Notes: generated from the letters alone by a model not told the origin. A stretch of 64,000 nucleotides of DNA from Avena insularis (GCA_023614405.1 CM042694.1:89821285-89885284), one strand, 5' to 3'. Shown: positions 34,971 to 46,120, counted from the stretch's first letter. Program-made: numbers and translations.

Positions 34971-34978
34971 TATAAATA
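34971..34978 (+). promoter_or_regulatory. TATA box of gene B
   Basis: TATAAATA lies 77 bp before the gene B start codon. The upstream TGCGAAATGT element (34931-34940) is shared with gene A. Assigned by motif and position. Confidence 0.6.
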
Positions 34979-35047
34979 CTGAACAGGGTGCCGTGTGTTG
35001 CCGGACAACGGAGCAAAGAAGCCAGCGATCGACCAAAGGATAGAGCG

Positions 35048-37388
35048 ATGTCGGCAGCGGCATGGGACGTGCTGGCGAAGGCCGCTAACCTGGCGCAGGT
35101 GTCCGGCCTGGACGCCGCCATGCTCACGACCCTCCTGCGGGTCCAGCAGAGGAATAAGCGGGAGTGCGCCAGGCTGGAGCGGTGCAACCGCAGGCTGCAC
35201 GCGCTCCTCCTACAGTGGCACACGACGGGCGCGGTGCTGTGCTCCGAGATGAGAGGCCCCGTTGTACAGGCGCTCGTCGACGCGGACGGACTCGTCGACT
35301 CCTACAACAAGAGCACGCTCTGGCGCCAACTCCGGTGCGGCAGTAGAGTGGCGACGCAGCTCCGGGACATGCATCACTTCGTCGACTCCTACTGCGGTCT
35401 CCTCCTGTTCGTCAACGCGCACATCCTGCAGCAGCAGCAGCAGCAGGCTCTTCATCGTCATCATAATCCAATTCCCCCGTCGTCAGATACTACTAGGTAC
35501 TAGCACTATATAACCTGCAAGAGAGAAGAATTTATATCGTTAAACAGTTTATCATTTTTACATAGCCCTAGCGATCAAATAATGGCACTCGCTTCCACCC
35601 TAAGAAGAATTATGTACTTGTGATCAATACCATGTAGCCAATTTCCAAAAATATTGGCAACACTACGTGGAGGATACAAGCCTGAAGGATGATTGACCAT
35701 ATAGAACGGGCAAAATTACACTCAAAGAAGAGATGTTTAATTGTCTCATCGTGATGACAAAAAACACATTTCATACTCCCGTGCCAATTCTGCCTAATAA
35801 GATTGTCTTTTGTAAGAATAATCCCTCGACGAAGATATCAAACAAAGATTTTGTTTTTCAGAGGTATCTTCATCTTCCAGATTTTCCTATTATTATCGAC
35901 TGGTATGGACGAGTGCATTGTACATAGAACCAACTGAGAATGCACCATTCACATGTAGATTCCAACGAAATTCATCAGGTCCAGGAGCTAACTGTACAAA
36001 AGCCAAGCGTTGAAGCAAGGCATTCTAAATAGCAAGTCTGGGTCCAATTAAATCTTTTCTGAACGTCACATTTGGAGGAGAAGACTCCAAAACCGTGGCG
36101 ATTGTATCACCCTCATAACGAACAATAGCTTACAAGGCAGGATATTATTCCCGGAGTGTAGCATTTCCTAGCCAATTATCCTCCTAGAAACGTATCTCAG
36201 ATCCGTCCTTAATCGAAAAAGTTTCAAAACGGAAGAAATGCTTCTTCAGCGCCATTAGGCCAGCCAAGAAATGCGAGTCACCAGGTTTCCAACCTACCTG
36301 GGACAATGCTTTTGAGCCAACATATTTTTGTTTAAGGAGGGTTTGCCATACACCCTCTTCAGTAAGTAACTTGAAGAGCCATTTACGATTGTATTTTTGA
36401 TCTCAAGATCATGAATACCTAGCCCACCTTGGTCTTTGGCGCGGCAAACCACACTCCACTACCGGTACACTCCGTTTATGGTTGTCCCTACATCGTGTGG
36501 AATTTCGCGACCTTTTACGGAGGTGTGTACACGGCTGGAGGACATGACGAGGGACATTTTTACCTGACATGGATAGTATAATCTTCGGATTGGCCCTCCA
36601 GCACCTTGGGCGATTTGCAATTTCTCATTCTGATATGTAATCCGTCTTCATTATCTTTTGTGTGACTTTTGGACTTGTGTCGGCTGTGTGCATCGTTGTT
36701 ATGAAGAGGCCGGATATAATACTTAAAAGTTCTTCAAGTAACAGAACATCCGTTATCCAAAAAAGGTACTAACACTACGTACGTGAACGTGAGATGCAAG
36801 TTTATTCATATGTACTAGAGTGGATCTAAATATGTACTCTCTCCGTTTAGAAATATAACATATTTTAGATTTGTGAAATGAATATATATAAACGATTTTT
36901 AGTGTATAGGTTCACATCGTATCTCTACGAACCTATATACTAAAAGATACCTAGATACATCCAATTCATAAAGCTAACACGTCTTATATTTCTACTTCTT
37001 CCGTTTTAAAATATAAGATGTTTTAGCTTTGTGAAAAGAGCGTATCTAGACTTTTTAGTGTGTAGGTTCATGTAGTTTTAGAGTGAACCTACGTACTAAA
37101 ATAAATCTAGATACACTTTTTTCACAAAGCTAAAACATCTTATATTTTGAAAGTGAGGGAGTAGGAATCTAATAACTGTCAAAATTAAGCAGGATTCCTG
37201 AGGTGGATGATGAGACATCAGAGAGCCCAAGTGCACAGGAAGAAGTGACAAGTCACCACGCAGTTGCTGGAACTCCTGACACTCGAAGAGCCAACGGTAT
37301 TGGTCCGGGTAGAACAGACACCGACCCAGCTGCTGGATGTAAAATAGACGTCTCTGTTCTGCTGCCAATTGTGATCTCGCATGCATAA
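35048..37388 (+). CDS. Gene B: MCAfunc / MLKL-NTD-like small protein (two exons, paralogue of A)
   Basis: Exon 1 is 35048-35496 and exon 2 is 37193-37388. The intron is phase 2 like gene A, and the acceptor is AAATTAAGCAG. The joined frame is 214 residues. The N-terminus MSAAAWDVLAKAANLAQVSGL, the RECARLERC block, LVDSYNKSTLWRQL and ATQLRDMHHFVDSYCGLLLF match gene A and the MCA-type N-terminal helical domain. The C-terminal exon keeps RIPEVDD, PSAQ and LLPIVISHA. The donor is GTACTA, weaker than the plant consensus; without splicing the frame stops at 35501-35503, giving a 151-residue form without the C-terminal exon. The 1.7-kb intron holds a LINE and two MITEs. No kinase or PLAC8 domain follows. 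Function unknown. Confidence 0.78.
35509..36763 (-). mobile_element. 5'-inverted LINE in gene B intron, 1.25 kb
   Basis: A 14-bp target duplication flanks it (AGGTACTAGCACTA at 35495-35508, AGGTACTAACACTA at 36764-36777). The right end is a plus-strand LINE 3' tail (CTTGTGTCGGCTGTGTGCATC ... AAAAAA). The left 0.9 kb reads on the minus strand as the C-terminal part of ORF2, with the zinc-binding block CVFCHHDETIKHLFFEC (about 35690-35770) and upstream GLGIHDL-like sequence. Opposite orientation of the two halves in one insertion is the signature of twin priming. The switch point lies near 36430-36490. Confidence 0.75.
36837..36992. mobile_element. Stowaway-type MITE in gene B intron (first)
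   Basis: The left end CTCTCTCCGTTTAGAAATAT follows TA. The core has arms TTTTTAGTGTATAGGTTCA and TGAACC-like complement with ACTAAAAGATACC. The right end is replaced by the start of the next MITE, so its terminal repeat is missing. Confidence 0.7.
36995..37161. mobile_element. Stowaway-type MITE in gene B intron (second)
   Basis: The ends CTTCTTCCGTTTTAAAATATAAG and CTTATATTTTGAAAGTGAGGGAG are flanked by TA on both sides. Near-perfect arms include GATGTTTTAGCTTTGTGAAA. It belongs to the same subfamily as the element at 59247-59407. Confidence 0.88.
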
Positions 37389-37548
37389 CCTACTGTACAC
37401 GGAGGGGATTATTTGGTCCCGGTAGATCAATGGTTGATCAGGGAGTATTAGACTCGCGGTGCGAACTCGAACCCTGAAACACCGGTTATTCTAACCGAGT
37501 ATGGACAGTATATGCTTTTTTGAAGAAAATAGAAACCTTTTAGAGCTC

Positions 37549-39142
37549 TTTTTTTTTCAGATAATAGGCCTACGGCCTGACGTTAAATTAATAACGCAAA
37601 CAACGGCGAAAGGTTACAAGATGCTCCACACATCTTAAACACAACATTACACACACTCATATAAGATCAGCCAACCAAAAAAGCTGCAACCGGAAGCGGG
37701 GAACCAAGGACACAACACCTACGGAGACTAAGCCAGGGAGGCTGAGCATTTGCTGGACGGGCAAAGATGTTGGGCCGAAGCTCACCCTAGAGCTTGGGCA
37801 CGCCAACCAACTATGCACATCGTCGAGACTACTACACCGACGCAGGCACCGCCACCAAGAGCCGAGCACGAACACCCACGCACTGTCACTGACAAGAACT
37901 GAGGAAAGAACCCTGCAGAGAAAACGTCGAGGGTGTGGAACAGTGAGCAAGCATGTCCGAAGCACGCAGAACGAAGGTCTACCGCCGAAGCGCCGCACCA
38001 CCTCCGGAGAGCCACGCACCATGAGCTCCAAGGTGATGTCTTCAAGAAGAGCACGACGCTAGAACGCCGACACCGCCTGATCCTAGAACCTAAGCTTTTC
38101 ACGTGGAGCACAGAAGACTGACAGGAGAAAGCCACCCCGATGCCTTCAGAAAGGAGACGGTGTCCGTGGACATTGCCGCCGCGGCCCCGACAGGGAAAGG
38201 TTTCCCCTTGGCATGATCTCGCTGCCAGCTCCACCACCTCACGCAGCTCGCCGGCCACCACCCGTCCGCACGGCCATGGTCACCAGCCAGCATCTGAATC
38301 TTTGGCTCACCCACCAATCGACAAGACTCCCACCTTCCAGGGCCGCTGCCCTGGCGTCCCATCACTGCACAACTGTGAGCAAGCAGAACCGAGGGCCGCC
38401 GCCGCGAGGAACTCGAATAGCACCACCCTGCCGCTACACCACGCCACCACCGAAACCTACCCAGCGAGGCCCCTCTGGCCAGATCGGCAGCCTATAGCCC
38501 CCTGGCTGCAGGTGCCAATGGGTCTGGGGCGGAGATGAGACTCCTCGGCTAGATCGGCATCGAACAACACCCCTGGCTGCCGACGCCATCGGATCTGGGG
38601 CGGAAGCGATGGCCTTGAAAGGGCTCGGGGGCCCGGCCCAAACGAGGCGGGCAGAGGGAGCCGCCCAGCCCAACGCACCTCCATGAGGCCTCCGTGCAGG
38701 TTCGGCAGGTCGCGTCGCTGTCGCCGGCCAGGTGATCTCCATTGAAGACCGCCTCAACGCCCAACGCGCCCAATCGCCGCCCGCTCGCCGCCTGCAGAGA
38801 TCGTGCCGCCCGCATCCGAGCCCACAAGGAGCCACTGCCATGAGTGCGCCAGGTCCACGTAGCCACCAAGCCGCCGCCGAGCGGCCTCTCCGCCGTGCCC
38901 TACGCCTAGCACCACGCCCTCGCCTGCGCAGCGTCCCGCGCAGCCATCACCACGTGAGGGGCAAAAAAGAGCCCCGCCGCCGCCTACGTCGCCCGGGCTT
39001 CGCTCTGCGCGCCCTCTGGCGTGGCGAAGAAGGATGGAGGGGCAGGCGCGCGCCGGGGGCTCTGATGCCGCGGGAGCGACCCAGGAGCTAGGTTATTGGT
39101 CAGTTTGTCTCCGGTAGGGTATTGGTCAGTTTGTCTCCGGTT
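37549..39142 (-). mobile_element. LINE/retroposon, minus strand, 1.6 kb
   Basis: It starts with T9 at 37549-37557 (its poly-A on the minus strand). It is flanked by CTTTTAGAGCTC (37537-37548) and CTTTAGAGCTC (39143-39153), a target duplication with one base gap. The right end has a 28-bp tandem repeat (TATTGGTCAGTTTGTCTCCGG twice, about 39094-39140). The interior is GC-rich with long overlapping frames on both strands, resembling untranslated regions of wheat LINEs. No reverse transcriptase is present, so it is a deleted or non-autonomous copy. Confidence 0.62.
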
Positions 39143-39153
39143 CTTTAGAGCTC

Positions 39154-41200
39154 GTTTGGCTCCCGTAATTTCATTTCATTTGGCAATTTCACAGAAATGA
39201 CTGGGTACGAGAAGGAATTAAGGTTAGGCATGAAATAAAAACCATTAAATTTGCAAATAAATTCCTTAATCAATTCCATGGTAGCCAAACATGTTGATTC
39301 TTGGACTCACAAATGAATTTCTTGATTGCAGCCCCAAATGATTTATTGTGTTCAAATTTACAGTGTGGATTCTTGTATTAGCACATTACCTTGTAATCAT
39401 GTGGGCAGATCGGTATGTAAAAAAATGAAGAACTTTCTAGCGTGTCTTCTAGGATCTTTGTATGGTTCCACCTGAGATTGTTGTGTTTAAATTTACATGG
39501 GGATTTTTGTGTTACATGGGGAACCTACTTGTTTCTAGCAGTTTTTCTAACTATCTTCCTTCGGCCTGGAATACCATGGCACTACAAGAATAATTTTCAA
39601 TAATATTTCTACCTTTTTGAAAAAAAAATTGTGAAGGTAAGTATACTTTTTCAGTGAATTCATATATTTCAGTATCAGCTGATTTCTATTTGGGATGTTT
39701 GCATTGAGCATGCATGCATGAGAAGTTCATGATCCAGTTTCCTCATGACATGGTTCTCAAGGGTTTGAAATTCAGATTAAATGTTGACCTTTGTGTAGGT
39801 TTCCAAATAGGAATGGGTATTTAGCCATAGTCAAATAGAACTACTTGCAACATGTTGCTTGCTTGAGGATTGGGAGAATGACACAAGCGATAACTAATGG
39901 GACTTTATAGACAGATCAACTGTGTAGGCAGACAAATTTACCCGATACTAAATTTAGGATAGCAGATCTACAATTGGGAAGGATGGTAATTACAGGCTTC
40001 ATCAGTGTAGGCATATACGGTTTCAATAAATTATAGGCAGTGCGGTAGAAATACTAGCTTCAACTAAGAAATAAGGGTGAACAGTCTAAGAGTTAGAGCA
40101 AAGGAGCAAGAACTTGGGGACCAACAAAACTTTCCTACCATGCAAAGAAAACAAGATCTCTTCTCAATTTGGCTAGTCAATTCACATTGCATGTCAGTCC
40201 AACTGGTTTCCTAGCATTAGTAGAATTCTGCTTTCCTCATACAATTTGACTAACGATTGAAACTATTTTTCACGCTCGTTCACGATGCATCCTTGCATCA
40301 GAAAATTAAAGCTGATTAATTCATCCTTACCAAAGCAGACTGGCAGCGAAGGAAGTTGGGGTCACCATGGTCGAAGTAGAGGAAAGAGGAGGATGCTCGG
40401 ATGCGAGGAGGATGCTCGGATGCGACATAGGTACGCCCCCAAATGGCACACCCTTGCCTTCGCCACCGGCCTCGCCGAGGTTTCCCCACCAAGATCCGGA
40501 CAAGCAGCCCGATCTTGTCCTCCTCTTGCAGACAGACAACCGCACGGTCGAGCGTCAGCCTTGACCAGTACGGCTGACGATGCGCGCTGGCCACTTCGCG
40601 GGTATCCCGAGGTTGGCCCGGCCAGATCCAGTAGCATGGGAGACCATATCGAATCGACGCGAGCTCGATGGCAACACGGTGAATCGGGGGAGGGGAGGGT
40701 TGAGCGGTTGTCCGACTGTTGTGATGAGAGGCACTGCAACAAAGGGTAAAGATTAGAGTGATAGAATGTGCGAGATCGGTTGTTTCCTTTGATAGATATT
40801 AGGGGTTTCGTTACTTACCCAATGGTCAAAAAGAGAATATGTTGTGTTAGTAATAATTTCTTTTACAAGAGTTCGATTGGGTTGCCGGTCTCCCGTCTTT
40901 TTTTGAATGGTTCAATTTTTTTATCAAATAAACTGAGGACGGTCTCAACTATACATGGACATTTCTCGGGTCGGGCCAAAATATCTAACGCTAAATACCT
41001 AGGCCTAGGCATGCTCGACCCGACTCATAGGTCTCAGATTTTGGCCCGAGCACAGCCCAAAGAGCAAAACCTGAAAAAGCCCAGCCCGTGCAACCTCGCA
41101 TGACCACATTTTAAACCTTCCATTTGCCTGGCCTGAGCCTAGCCCAGCTTGACCGTCGGGCTAAAAAGCACGCCTAGCCTGGCTGCACACTTTGACACGA
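39154..41200. other. Intergenic region, no supported gene
   Basis: AT-rich to 40260, then a GC-rich patch (40320-40740) with overlapping frames on both strands and a direct repeat GAGGATGCTCGGATGCGA (40388-40425). From 40950 to 41200 there is a GGCCCGAGC/AGCCCAGCC-rich stretch of the kind seen in dispersed grass repeats. Part of this may be the body of the Helitron ending at 41676. No domain was recognised. Confidence 0.5.
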
Positions 41201-41639
41201 TGCGAGATTTTCAGGATATGTCAGGCCTCAACTAGCGACACTATTGAGCTGAAACGTAATGACCATCCGAGATCTTTAGGATATGCCAGGCCTCAACATA
41301 AGGCGAGGTGGTTGGCAATGTCTATGCATTAAGAAGCTATTTCTTGAAGTCATTTCCAAGATATCAGCAAAGTAGAATACTTATTGCAATAAGAGATAAT
41401 TAGTTGGGTATTTTTTATTGAAGTACATTTTAAGAAAACACATCGTATTTTTTTGAAATACTATAAGACCACCCCCTTCAACACATGAGTTTTCATATGC
41501 ATTATATTTGCATATGCCATAAATTATGCATTTGCCTATGCGGTAAGAAAATTTGAGAAAAGCGTAGCATCGCACGGTATTTAGCTTCCGATCCATTATT
41601 ATAGATCTAAGGAGGTTTTCATAAAGCGTCACATATGAA

Positions 41640-41676
41640 TCTGTTATTCCGTAGCAACGCACGGGTATTCAACTAG
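41640..41676 (+). mobile_element. Helitron 3' terminus
   Basis: The end is CCGTAGCAACGCACGG (a hairpin with CCGT/ACGG stem at 41649-41664), then GTATTCAACTAG|T, with CTAG at 41673-41676. It matches the 3' end of the Helitron at 8362. The 5' end was not found, so the left boundary given here is only the recognised terminal segment. It stops 87 bp short of the ATX1 stop codon. Confidence 0.65.
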
Positions 41677-41763
41677 TGGTAGTGATTAACATCGTCCAAA
41701 CCACACATTCTCCGGACAACAATATCTTGGAAATGTTTGAGGTCACAGCATCATCTGTGCACA

Positions 41764-42623
41764 TCAAGCATCGGTGCTGGTTGGAGTTGCTTCCAGTGCA
41801 GTCGAGGCGGCAGGTGTCTCCGCTGCCGGAGCAGCAGCCTGCATCGAAGTGGCTTCGCGCTCCCAGAAGGAGGTCTTCTTCCCCGTCTTGGAAACCGTCT
41901 GGAAAACATCTTCCGGTTTGACGTTGCCTTTCACGGTCACCTTCTGTTCCTTCATGTCTATATCGAAGGTCTCGACACCTGCTTCCGGGAGAGAACAAAA
42001 CGTTAGTTAAATCCTAGCGTTGCAGTGCGGATCCAATTAATTAATTCTATCCGAAGTTGTCCGTTTAGAGTTTTTAGTTGTTGCCGTCACGGTCGTCCTC
42101 TTTGTGGTTCATCTGATTGTGACCAGTTTGTGTATTTGTTTAATAAACAAGACCAGTTTGTATAATATGTAAAAGCTCTTACTGCATGCACAAAAGCAAC
42201 AGAGACGCAGAGAGAAAACTACCTTGCATTTTGGTGAGGACCCTTTTGACCGCGCCCGAGCAGCCTTCGCAGGACATGGCGACCTTAAGCACGACGGTCT
42301 GCCGACAGGGAGATGAAATTGATTATGGTTCTGTTAAGCTTATATTTCGAACCAACTAATCTGACATAGGAATCTATACACAACAAACTAAAAGTCATCA
42401 GCTCGATACATATGATGAGTCATTTCTCAATATCTCAATCACAGCCCTTGAGCAATAACACAAGGACAAAAAGAGGTGAGCGCAAATTGTGTTATGATCC
42501 TCTCCTACTTTGTATTCACCTTCTTGAATTTGTCATTGGATAATCGATAAGATTGCAAAATAAGGAGGCAGCAAAGGACGGAAGGAGGTGCCTGGATGAT
42601 GGTACCTGAGACTCGGTGGCCAT
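41764..42623 (-). CDS. ATX1: ATX1-type copper chaperone (HMA domain), three exons
   Basis: On the minus strand, exons 42606-42623, 42223-42298 and 41764-41978 join with GT-AG introns into a 102-residue frame. A short MATESQ start leads into the HMA fold. The metal-binding loop MSCEGC (Met-x-Cys-x-x-Cys) is in exon 2, followed by SGAVKRVL. Exon 3 has [20 protein letters not shown], the [11 protein letters not shown] block typical of plant ATX1, and an Ala/Pro/Thr-rich tail of about 25 residues. ATX1 proteins carry Cu(I) in the cytosol to P-type ATPases of the secretory pathway. The frame is intact. A Helitron end lies just downstream and a LINE lies about 0.4 kb upstream. Confidence 0.92.
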
Positions 42624-42769
42624 GGTTCGCAGCTGCAGGGAGAATCAAGAAGCTGGAACGCTGGAGAGGACTGGGGCGCGGGGATCGATGTCGATTTAGG
42701 TAAGAGGAGGGGTGAGAGAGTTTGGTGATGCCGGCCGGTGCCTGCCCTGGATTTGTGGATTGGGGCGAC

Positions 42770-42779
42770 TTAAATAGAC
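42770..42779 (-). promoter_or_regulatory. Possible TATA box of the ATX1 gene
   Basis: On the minus strand TCTATTTAAG lies about 150 bp upstream of the ATX1 start codon. It is a plausible TATA-type element by position and composition. No other core promoter motif was assigned. Confidence 0.4.
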
Positions 42780-43001
42780 ACCGGAAGAAGACGTCTAGTA
42801 GAAGGAAAGCATAAGGCGGTGACCCGGTGGGTGGACGATGGACGTAACACTTTATGCGGGTAAGAAAAGCAGTGTTCGTGCCTCGCCTGACCCGGCCAGC
42901 CAGCTTGCCTTGGCTGGGGGCAGTAGTACAAGTGCCGGGAAGTACAGCTCCATTGTGCAGTACAGACGTACATTTGCTATTCGCGAGATTCTATTTGTCC
43001 A

Positions 43002-44018
43002 GGCTGCTCTGGTGTCCTGGGTCGGTCGCGGCCGAGCCGATGACAGGCGGCTCCGGCGACGCGGAACGTGGGCGAAGTGGTGGAGCAGCAACGCGGCGCT
43101 GAAGTGCGGCTGAGCGTCCCTCCGCCCTAGATCTCGGCCATACGGCCCCATCTAGGTTGCGGCGGGCCGTCCTGCCCGTGACGATGGCGGTGTGTTCTGA
43201 GATGGCGGCGACAGTGAGCTCGAGGAGGGTGACGGTGGTCGGCCTGTTGCAGCGTAGCGGCGGGTTTTATGGGTCTGATCTGGGTCCGAACAGACCCTCT
43301 TGGAACTGATGTGTCTTTACGGGGCTTTATGGACCCTCTGGGTCTGGCTAGACCCACCTGGAATTGGTGTGCCTTGCTACCGCGTTGGTCGGCTACCTTT
43401 CGAGTTGGAGGTTGTTCTCTCCCGCGCGGCCACGAAACTACTAGCCTCGATTCGGATGACTTTTTGCCTCTGTCGTGCAGGCCCGTGTGACGGTAGCTTC
43501 GGTGAGACGACGATGGCAATTTTGTGTCTGTAGTGGCGCATGCTGGTGGGCGGCGAGTTTGGTGATGTCGAGGCTTCGACCTTGTGAGGCTCATGTGCAT
43601 CAGATCGTCTGGGGGTGTGGATGGGGTTTCGGGAGAAATACTTGTCGGCTTGACTGACACCGACGCGGTGCCGCCTTCGGTGGCACCATTCCTTCTTGAA
43701 GGACGTCGTTGCTACCCTAGGTCCACATCCCTCTTACGTGTAAGGGGGAAACCCTTGGATCGGTTGGTACGGACAGCAAGCGTATCGCTTTACTTCTTGA
43801 GGGTGCTGCTTGGCACTTGACGTTTCGATGCTAGGACTGTGCTGGTACATCTTTGGCAGGCGCACCAGTTGCGGGTCACCGTCGCTTAGTCACCGACATT
43901 TCTTCTTTTCTTTTGGGCATGTTTTTGCTGCTGCCGCAACATTGTCTTTGTTTCGAACTTCCTTTGGTTGTATGGTGCGTTTGCTATAATAATATAGAGG
44001 CGCGAAATCCTATTTCGG
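43002..44018 (+). mobile_element. LINE insertion, plus strand, about 1.0 kb, upstream of ATX1
   Basis: It is flanked by a 17-bp direct repeat (GAGATTCTATTTGTCCA at 42985-43001, GAGATTCTATTTATCCA at 44019-44035). The right end, GTTTGCTATAATAATATAGAGGCG..., is the kind of 3' tail seen on wheat LINEs. The interior has the GC-rich AGGGGGAAACCCTTGGATC motif (43744-43762) common in their untranslated regions. No reverse transcriptase is readable, so the copy is truncated or internally deleted. Confidence 0.6.
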
Positions 44019-44085
44019 GAGATTCTATTTATCCAAAGACTAGGAGCGGATGTGTGAGTACCTGCCTTTTGCGCATTGGTTGTTA

Positions 44086-44260
44086 GGCCATCTCCAGCGG
44101 GTCGATTCATTTGAATACTGGCAGTCTGAATCAGTCTGCGCGGACGCTCGGACTGTGAAAACCCACTCCAGTTGTCCGATCCAAACGGCCACATGTGTCT
44201 GGACCGACCCATTCATGACCCAAAAATGCGCTAGAAATGCATCGCCCCGGACGCGACATG
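44086..44260. mobile_element. Left end of a third TIR element (PIF/Harbinger-like)
   Basis: TTA|GGCCATCTCCAGCGGGTCG is a variant of the terminal repeat seen at 13363 and 33203. The element is interrupted at 44261 by the Copia insertion and resumes at 52540. No matching right terminal repeat was found, so the full length is unknown. Confidence 0.55.
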
Positions 44261-44265
44261 GACAT

Positions 44266-46120
44266 TGAAGGGGATCCGCAGCAGAAAACAAAAAAATCCT
44301 ACGTTGGAACCCCAAAACTGCCTAGGATCTATCTATGTAGTAATGCGGTAACGGCCTATGCGTAGAGAATACATACCCTTGTCAGATGCGTTAACGCCCG
44401 AGGAACGTGGTTGATGTAGTCGTACTCGTAGCCGACCTCAAGGTCGCGAAGCTCCTCGCAGGTCACCCCTTGCTCCTTCTTCATCGTGCAGCAGCTCCGG
44501 CTTACGACATTTAAGTGCCCTAAGTGTTGCGCCTCGTGTCTTCGTACACATCCGGTGCACGATGAGACCTCCGGCTTCCCGATCCCGCCGGGAGTGCGGA
44601 AGTTTATATCTGGCTAGAAATCCCTGCAGTGCAACGGCGTACTGCAGGTATGCCTTGTTCGCACAACCCAGACTTGGGGCCATGGTCAAAAGGGCTAGAG
44701 AGAGGGAAGGAGGAAGTCAACCAAGGGACTTCTCCAAATATTGGTTGTGTTGGTGTTTTTTAATCCCACCCATGGGCACCCTTTATATAGGCTAAGGGGG
44801 TGTGCCTTTCTCAAAGGCTAAGCCATGTGGGACCAAACAAGGGGAAGAGAGGGGGAGGCGCATGGGCCCTTAGGCACCATGGGCCGGCCGGCCAGGGGTG
44901 GGCCCCACCCCGCGCACAACCCTAGGCTGGCCGGGTGGGGCCCCTTGAGGCGCCTGGGCCTTGGCCCTTTGGCCCTTGGCCCTTCCCTCCTTCGGTTTTT
45001 CCTCATAGGCCATTTTTCCCTAGGAAGTTTGACCCATTAGTGGAATACCCCTTCAAATTAAATTTTAATATTATATTTAATATTAATTACATAATTAATA
45101 TGTAAATACATATTACAAAATCCGTATTGACCCAAAACACCTTTCTGTTCCCTTTCGATTTCCTCCGAACGACTTCGGATCTTTCCCGGAATGATTCCGG
45201 TCCTTTATTCTTTCTCCGAACAGCTTTGAATTTTCCGTGGAACGATTCCGGCTTTCTCTTTCTCTACTGTGATTCCGTCTTACGAATGATCGCTCTCATC
45301 GTACCCTTAAGTGTATCCTCTCACGGCTCGGGAATGCTCTAGACATAATCTGTATCAATGATCAACAGAGGGACCAGGGATATCCATGTGACCCCTATGC
45401 ATTCCTGATGACAATGTCATTTGAACCGCTAAATGTAGCATCCAATTCATTTTGTTTCTTGATACGACTTGTCCGAGATCCGATCATCGGTATCACATAA
45501 CTTGTTCAATCTCGTTCACAACAAGTTCTGTTTTCTTATTACTGTGATATTACATCCCTGTGACCAAGTCACATGTTGCAACATTTATGGATGTAATCTC
45601 ACCAAGCCGGCCGTATGTATCTTTACCCGTCATGTGGGTGAACAAATCCCGGTCTCGCAGTCACATAACATCTACTGTTCCTTCATAATACCCAACGTAC
45701 ACCTTTATGGCCACCGTATTACCAGATGACGGTTGATGCAGTCTAAGCAGCCTCGAAAAACAGTGAGTAATATGAGCTCATGGTCTAAGGAAAAGGAGTC
45801 TAGGTATAGCTGTTGCAACAATGAACTTATATGACTTGATCGTGTTGCAATCCTTCGAGGAATGTCCATCACATCATTCTCCAATGATATGACCCCGTTG
45901 TCAATTGGCATAAATGCCCATGATCTTGAAACTCAGATTATCCTCATGACCAACAAACTAGTATGAATAGAGGCTACTAGGGACTTGGTTGTTTTATACG
46001 ACGCCTATACCAATGTTTTTACTTGGCACAGTTATAGCACAATATAAAACTATTATAAACTAATTGAGATATGACAATAAAAACCTATTTATTATTTGCC
46101 TCTAGGGCATATCTCCTTCA
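44266..46120 (-). repeat. Copia 3' LTR (minus strand)
   Basis: On the minus strand it starts at 46120 with TGAAGGAGATATGCCCTAG and ends at 44266 with GGATCCCCTTCA. The polypurine tract CAAGTGGGAGAC (46121-46132) precedes it. The GGCCGGCC-rich stretch near 44880 and the frames around it are LTR sequence. Confidence 0.9.

Noticed and set aside
37657..39091. Multiple long ORFs (up to 159 codons) on both strands
   Set aside because: They lie inside an A-tailed retroposon; Arg/Pro/Ser-rich composition and overlap on both strands suggest non-coding GC-rich sequence.
39154..39290. Possible small TIR element (GTTTGGCTCC ... GGTAGCCAAAC)
   Set aside because: Only about 7-8 bases match between the ends and no 3-bp target duplication is visible; also the left end coincides with a retroposon target duplication.
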